From contig VGPF01000025.1 of assembly GCA_016875535.1 (NCBI GenBank), positions 1 to 36,128 on the forward strand: a stretch of DNA of 36,128 nt, read 5' to 3'. The position numbers and the translations under genes were made by a program. This DNA is from Chloroflexota bacterium. Lineage in GTDB: Bacteria > Chloroflexota > Dehalococcoidia > SHYB01. Below, piece after piece: positions 31,659 to 36,128 of this stretch (the first letter of the stretch is position 1; each line of letters begins with the position of its first letter). Under the pieces are notes generated by a model, which saw only the letters and a list, made by a program, of their open reading frames with translations, did no database searches and was not told the origin of the DNA.

Positions 31659-32626
31659 TGCCTCGATCTCTAGTCACCGGCGGCGCAGGATTTATCGGTT
31701 CCCATCTCTGTGAACGGCTCGTGGCGGCCGGGCATGACGTTGTCTGCGTTGACAATTTTATCACTGGGCGATCCGCCAATGTTCAGCACCTCGCGGGGCA
31801 GAAGCGCTTTACGCTACTGGAATCGGACATTCGAAAGCCGCTTCACGTGCCAGGCCGCCTTGATCATATCTTCCATCTTGCAAGCCTCGCGAGCCCCAAG
31901 GATTATGTCCGCCATCCATTGGAAACGCTCGAGGCCGGTTCCATCGGCTCCACACACACCCTTGAATTAGCCCGCAACTCCGGTGCCACCTTCCTTTTCA
32001 CATCTTCCTCTGAGGTCTACGGTGACCCCTTGGTCCATCCACAGCGGGAAGATTACTGGGGCAACGTCAATCCAAACGGGCCGCGCAGTATGTACGATGA
32101 ATCGAAGCGGTTTGGTGAGGCCATCGCGATGGCATACCACCGACAATACGGAGTTTCAATCCGTATCGCCCGCATCTTCAATACCTATGGCCCACGGATG
32201 CGCATTGGAGACGGGCGGGTCATACCGGCGTTTGTGACACAGGCACTGCAAGAGAGGCCGCTTACCGTTTATGGAGACGGCACTCAGACTCGGTCACTTT
32301 GCTATGTAGACGACACAGTGGAGGCTCTTTTTCTTCTCGGCACTAAGACCTTCCCGAAAGATGTGCAAGGCGTGGGGTTGGTGATCAATATCGGCAACCC
32401 GAATGAGTTAACGATGCTGGATCTAGCTAGATTGGTACTTAAGGCTACCGGAAGCAAGAGCCCTATCATCCACGAGCCATTGCCGGAAGACGACCCAAAG
32501 AAACGACGGCCGGATATATCTCGAGCCAGAGCGTCACTAAGCTGGGAGCCTCGAGTCCCTCTCCGGGAGGGGATCAAGAGCACTATCCCCTACTTCAAAG
32601 CCGCTTCAATGACGAAGGCTTCCTAG
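31658..32626 (+). CDS. NAD-dependent UDP-glucuronate decarboxylase (UXS-like) or related epimerase
   Basis: 322-residue short-chain dehydrogenase. The NAD site is GGAGFIGSH at about 8-16. The active-site set is SSSEVYGDP and YDESKR (Tyr and Lys). NPNGPRSMYDESKRFGEA and RIFNTYGPRM are the strings usual in UDP-xylose synthases. It would convert UDP-glucuronate from the upstream enzyme to UDP-xylose; a UDP-glucuronate or dTDP-glucose epimerase/dehydratase is the main alternative. Overlaps ugd by one base. Confidence 0.85.
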   Translation: MPRSLVTGGAGFIGSHLCERLVAAGHDVVCVDNFITGRSANVQHLAGQKRFTLLESDIRKPLHVPGRLDHIFHLASLASPKDYVRHPLETLEAGSIGSTHTLELARNSGATFLFTSSSEVYGDPLVHPQREDYWGNVNPNGPRSMYDESKRFGEAIAMAYHRQYGVSIRIARIFNTYGPRMRIGDGRVIPAFVTQALQERPLTVYGDGTQTRSLCYVDDTVEALFLLGTKTFPKDVQGVGLVINIGNPNELTMLDLARLVLKATGSKSPIIHEPLPEDDPKKRRPDISRARASLSWEPRVPLREGIKSTIPYFKAASMTKAS

Positions 32627-32632
32627 CGGCTT

Positions 32633-33964
32633 ATGAGCACATCGCCAAGCACAAAGGTCGCCGTTGTTGGACTGGGCTACGTCGGCCTACCTTTAGCCAT
32701 CCACTTCGGACGCTCAGTCTCGACACTAGGCTTTGACATCAACCCAAAGAGAATCGAATCACTAACCCGCGGCGAAGACCTCAACGGAGAAGTCTCGAAG
32801 GTAGATCTCGCCATACCTTTCCTTCGCTTCTCCGCAAACCCTGAAGACTTGGCAGATGCAAACGCTTTTATCGTTGCAGTTCCAACGCCCGTTGATAAAG
32901 CAAATCGCCCGGACCTAACACCACTGATCCATGCCAGTCGACTCGTAGGGCGAGCGTTACGCTCCCGGAGAGATGGCAACGAAGGCAATAACACACCTCC
33001 ACTGGTCATCTACGAGTCCACAGTTTATCCCGGCTGCACTGAGGAGATCTGCCTCCCAATCCTTGAGGAAGAGTCTCAGCTCCTGCGCGGGAAGGCGTTC
33101 AAGATCGGCTATTCCCCAGAGCGCATCAACCCCGGCGATACGGAGCATACGCTCGACAAGGTGGTAAAGATCGTTTCAGGAGAGGATCGCGAGACTCTAG
33201 AGCGGATAGCTGCGCTTTATTCCGTAGTGGCGAAGGCGGGGGTGCATCGCGCCCCAACTATCCGAACTGCGGAAGCCGCCAAGGTAATCGAGAACATCCA
33301 ACGCGACCTCAACATCGCCTTGGTGAATGAACTCTCGATGCTCTTCCACCAGATTGGCCTTAGCACAAAGGACGTACTTGAAGCCGCAGGTACGAAGTGG
33401 AACTTCCTTCCATTCTGGCCTGGTCTCGTGGGCGGGCACTGCATCCCTGTCGACCCCTATTATCTTACCCATAAAGCAGAAGAGATAGGGTTCCACCCTC
33501 AAGTGATTCTTGCAGGGCGGCGAGTCAACGATTCCATGGGGAAATACGTCGCCGACCAGACCGTTAAGCTTTTGATCCAGACGGGCGCGGCGGTACGCAA
33601 CGCTAAGGCACTGGTGCTGGGTATCACCTTCAAAGAAGGTGTGCGGGATATTAGAAATAGCAAGGTTTTGGACCTTATTAATACGCTTTCATCCTATGGC
33701 GTCCATGTCGAGGTGTACGACCCCTTGGTGGAAGCCATCGCCATCAAGCGCCTAGGCTTCACTGCAACACCCGACCCGTTCAAGAACGCGAACAGGTACG
33801 CAGCCGTGATTGTGGCAGTAGCCCATAAAGAATTCCTCGCGCAACCAGGGCAGCGGTATGTTGACCTCCTTCAGGACAACACGGGCCACAGCCTGATCAT
33901 AGACATAAAGGGCGCCCTGACCGGCCGAATAGCCGAGGGTAAAGCGCTTTACTGGAGCCTATAG
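32633..33964 (+). CDS. UDP-N-acetyl-hexosamine dehydrogenase (TviB/WbpO/WecC family)
   Basis: 443 residues. Same overall design as Ugd but of the N-acetyl-sugar branch: VAVVGLGYVGLPLAIHFG at the NAD site, YSPERINPGD, the catalytic Cys in GLVGGHCIPVDPYYLTHKAEEIGF, and VLGITFKEGVRDIRNSKV near the C-terminus. TviB-type enzymes oxidise UDP-GlcNAc or UDP-GalNAc to uronic acids for capsules and O-antigens. It begins seven bases after the previous gene; the ribosome site is weak. Confidence 0.9.
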   Translation: MSTSPSTKVAVVGLGYVGLPLAIHFGRSVSTLGFDINPKRIESLTRGEDLNGEVSKVDLAIPFLRFSANPEDLADANAFIVAVPTPVDKANRPDLTPLIHASRLVGRALRSRRDGNEGNNTPPLVIYESTVYPGCTEEICLPILEEESQLLRGKAFKIGYSPERINPGDTEHTLDKVVKIVSGEDRETLERIAALYSVVAKAGVHRAPTIRTAEAAKVIENIQRDLNIALVNELSMLFHQIGLSTKDVLEAAGTKWNFLPFWPGLVGGHCIPVDPYYLTHKAEEIGFHPQVILAGRRVNDSMGKYVADQTVKLLIQTGAAVRNAKALVLGITFKEGVRDIRNSKVLDLINTLSSYGVHVEVYDPLVEAIAIKRLGFTATPDPFKNANRYAAVIVAVAHKEFLAQPGQRYVDLLQDNTGHSLIIDIKGALTGRIAEGKALYWSL

Positions 33965-33966
33965 GT

Positions 33967-34830
33967 TTGGGGACTTCAGACGTCCAGCAACAAGGGCACC
34001 AGCCACACACCCCGCCCACCCACGTGATCAAGCCATCACGGGGCTGGTTCGCCTTAAACCTGCGAGAGCTCTGGGCATATCGGGAGTTGCTTTATTTTTT
34101 CATCTGGCGGGATATCAAAGTCCGCTATAAGCAGACAGTTGTCGGAGCAGCGTGGGTAATCATCCAGCCCTTCTCGCAGATGGTGATCTTCAGTGTTGTC
34201 TTTGGCCACCTTGCCGACCTGCCGTCGGACGAGATTCCCTATCCGGTCTTCACCTACACTGCCCTGGTCCCTTGGATCTACTTCGCAAACTCTCTTACAA
34301 ACTCGTCGAATGCCGTGGTGGACCAGGCGAGAGTCATCACGAAGGTCTATTTCCCCCGTGTCCTGCTCCCTGCCGGAGGGGTCATAGGCGGTCTGCTGGA
34401 CTTCGGCATCGCTTTCCTGGTGCTCATTGGGATGATGCTCTATTTCGGTATCTCTCCGGGCTGGGCGATCCTCACACTCCCACTTTTCCTTCTGCTTGCC
34501 ATGGCAACGGCACTGGCAGTTGGACTTTGGCTCTCCGCGCTCAATGCCGTCTATCGAGACGTGCGCTATGCATTAACGTTCCTGATCCAATTCTGGATGT
34601 TTGCAACTCCAGTGGCGTATTCAAGCGGCCTCATCCCAGATAGCTGGAAGCCTCTATACGGAATCAATCCGATGGCCGGAGTAGTAGATGGGTTTCGCTG
34701 GGCGCTCCTGGGCAAGGCAGAAGCGCCCGGCCCGATGCTCGCCGTCTCCGCAGCGGTAGTCGTTTTGCTCCTGGTAACGGGCGCGCTCTACTTCAAACGA
34801 ATGGAGCGCTACTTCGCCGATATCGTTTGA
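33967..34830 (+). CDS. Polysaccharide export ABC permease (Wzm/TagG-like)
   Basis: 287 residues with six transmembrane segments of the ABC-2 type. A cytosolic N-terminal part with WRDIKVRYKQTVVGAAWVIIQPF is diagnostic for O-antigen and teichoic-acid exporters. The start is TTG at 33967 with GGAG nine bases upstream; GTG at 34024 is possible. Forms an export channel with the following ATPase to move lipid-linked glycan out of the cytoplasm. Confidence 0.92.
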   Translation: MGTSDVQQQGHQPHTPPTHVIKPSRGWFALNLRELWAYRELLYFFIWRDIKVRYKQTVVGAAWVIIQPFSQMVIFSVVFGHLADLPSDEIPYPVFTYTALVPWIYFANSLTNSSNAVVDQARVITKVYFPRVLLPAGGVIGGLLDFGIAFLVLIGMMLYFGISPGWAILTLPLFLLLAMATALAVGLWLSALNAVYRDVRYALTFLIQFWMFATPVAYSSGLIPDSWKPLYGINPMAGVVDGFRWALLGKAEAPGPMLAVSAAVVVLLLVTGALYFKRMERYFADIV

Positions 34831-34839
34831 GCCACTTCT

Positions 34840-36128
34840 ATGTCTCAGCCAGTGATTGAGCTTAACGGCATCGGCAAGCGGTTCCGCCTCGGGGAACGGG
34901 AGCGGTACCTCGCGCTTCGAGACATTCTCTCGCGCTCCATAGAGGCGCCACTGCAACGCATCCGAGGAAGAAAGGCACCTCAAGAAAAACGGCGCGACTT
35001 AATATGGGCTCTCAAGAACATCTCCTTCCACGTGAAGCATGGCGAGGCTATCGGGATCATCGGAAGGAACGGTGCGGGGAAAAGCACCCTGCTGAAAATC
35101 CTTTCGCGGGTAACGGAACCGACGGCGGGTGAGGGCGAAGTGCTGGGACGTGTCGGCTCTCTACTGGAAGTCGGCACGGGTTTTCACCCGGAATTGACCG
35201 GCAGGGAAAACCTCTATCTTAGCGGCGCAATTCTTGGGATGACCAAGGCGGACATCAACCGCCGCTTCAATGACATCGTCGGCTTTGCTGAGCTTGAGCG
35301 GTTCATCGATACGCCGGTGAAATACTACTCCAGCGGTATGTACATCCGGCTGGCTTTTTCCGTGGCAGCCCATATGGAGCCTGACATCCTCCTAGTAGAT
35401 GAAGTGCTTGCCGTCGGTGATTCAGAGTTTCAAAAGCGCTGCCTTGGCCGCATGGGCGATATCGCGAGCGGAGGGAGAACCGTTCTTTTTGTCAGTCACA
35501 ACATGGCCATCATCAAGGCGCTCACAGAAAAAACAATTTGGCTGGAGAAAGGAGAAATCAAGGGAATCGGGCCCTCATCCGAGGTCGTAGACAAGTATCT
35601 CGCATTGTCTTCCGGGAAAGTTCGCCGTGGTTCCGTTGATGACCATGATCTGGATCTGAATCGAGTCAAGGGCTCTCAGTACCTACACGATGTGGTTATT
35701 AAGAAGGTGGACCTTAAGAACAGTTCTGGGGAAATTTGTGGAGCTTTCCCAGAGAATGCAGATCTCTCAATCGAAATCTACATAGAATGCATCCGTGACA
35801 TAAATCGGTTCAATGTTAGAGTTCCCATCACTACTCCAGAAGGCCTGCTTGTTTTCGAGCTCGTACCGGGCATGAGAGCAGTGCATCTCTGTCCAGGTGT
35901 GTATCGCACATCACTCGACTTGAATCTTTCTCCACTACTACCAGGGGTATTTCAAGGGGAAATCGTCCTTGAGACAAAAGATCTTCAGGATCGTGTGCGG
36001 CCAGCTTTTGAGTTCGAAGTCACGCCATCACCAGGGAAGAGTGCTGATATGTACACCCTCAGCAACTACCCATCAGGAGAATCTCTACTGACTCGAACTG
36101 AGGTAGGGATGATTCGTGTTCCTTGTAG
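34840..36128 (+). CDS. Polysaccharide export ATPase (Wzt/TagH-like), cut by window end
   Basis: At least 429 residues; the frame is open from ATG 34840 to the last base, with no stop. Walker A GRNGAGKST is at 75-83, the signature YYSSGM at 162-167, Walker B LLVDEVLAVGD around 184-194 and the switch His at 220 (VSHN). After about residue 265 comes an extended C-terminal domain rich in beta strands, like the Wzt carbohydrate-binding domain that recognises the modified end of the O-antigen. This suggests length control by a terminal cap. It lies nine bases after the permease. DNA toward its 3' end is notably AT-rich. Confidence 0.92.
   Translation, partial: MSQPVIELNGIGKRFRLGERERYLALRDILSRSIEAPLQRIRGRKAPQEKRRDLIWALKNISFHVKHGEAIGIIGRNGAGKSTLLKILSRVTEPTAGEGEVLGRVGSLLEVGTGFHPELTGRENLYLSGAILGMTKADINRRFNDIVGFAELERFIDTPVKYYSSGMYIRLAFSVAAHMEPDILLVDEVLAVGDSEFQKRCLGRMGDIASGGRTVLFVSHNMAIIKALTEKTIWLEKGEIKGIGPSSEVVDKYLALSSGKVRRGSVDDHDLDLNRVKGSQYLHDVVIKKVDLKNSSGEICGAFPENADLSIEIYIECIRDINRFNVRVPITTPEGLLVFELVPGMRAVHLCPGVYRTSLDLNLSPLLPGVFQGEIVLETKDLQDRVRPAFEFEVTPSPGKSADMYTLSNYPSGESLLTRTEVGMIRVPC

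Overview
The window reads like a piece of a GC-rich bacterial chromosome, most likely Chloroflexota (Dehalococcoidia or a relative). This is an inference from gene content and style: family III CoA-transferases in numbers, a thiolase-like/DUF35 pair, a ThrS without TGS domain, GTG/TTG starts, a 'GTAGGGGC' intergenic repeat family, and housekeeping genes in ordinary bacterial arrangements. No marker gene fixes the taxon. Several frame disruptions (hicA, the middle RDD gene, a phage-like gene) could be real decay or assembly error.

Layout. (1) 1-453: non-coding, with inverted repeats. (2) 454-4130, minus strand: metal-uptake module of an FbpC-like ATPase, an FbpB-like double permease and a DtxR/MntR-family regulator; a 19-bp palindrome sits inside the permease promoter. 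(3) 4191-5482, minus: infC-rpmI-rplT with a terminator; infC has no ordinary start codon and must begin at ATT or ATA. (4) 5610-6083, minus: a HicAB locus with intact antitoxin and broken toxin. (5) 6128-8256: thrS and a divergent stand-alone Lrp-type ligand domain. (6) 8295-12859, minus: pstS-pstC-pstA-pstB-phoU with a Pho-box-like direct repeat upstream, then divergent ruvB on plus.

(7) 14080-19386, plus: acyl-CoA block of two CaiB/BaiF CoA-transferases, an FlK-like hotdog thioesterase, two small unknown genes, a cysteine-less thiolase homologue and its DUF35 Zn-ribbon/OB partner. The last two resemble the Ltp2-ChsH2 aldolase arrangement. (8) 19440-20995: an AT-rich foreign cassette of three tightly packed minus-strand genes (5'-truncated, frameshifted tail-fibre-like gene; exported protein; 40-residue membrane protein) spliced onto the 3' end of an RDD gene. 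(9) 20951-22731, minus: three tandem Zn-ribbon + RDD membrane proteins, the middle one decayed. (10) 22755-25104, minus: two more CoA-transferases.

(11) 25335-28837, plus: pheS-pheT and tRNA-Gly(TCC). The tRNA is followed by a roughly 112-bp tandem array that repeats its 3' half. (12) 29165-36128, plus: AT-richer exopolysaccharide/O-antigen island with a NusG/RfaH-like antiterminator behind a long leader, three nucleotide-sugar enzymes (Ugd, UXS-like, TviB-like), and a Wzm/Wzt export ABC transporter whose ATPase is cut by the window edge. Repeated tRNA 3' ends next to a compositionally different island suggest integration at tRNA-Gly.

Most promising leads: the tRNA-derived array beside the polysaccharide island; the AT-rich three-gene cassette; the operator/promoter overlap and altered metal site in the DtxR-type module; the infC start region; and the thiolase-like/DUF35 pair with FlK-like thioesterase.
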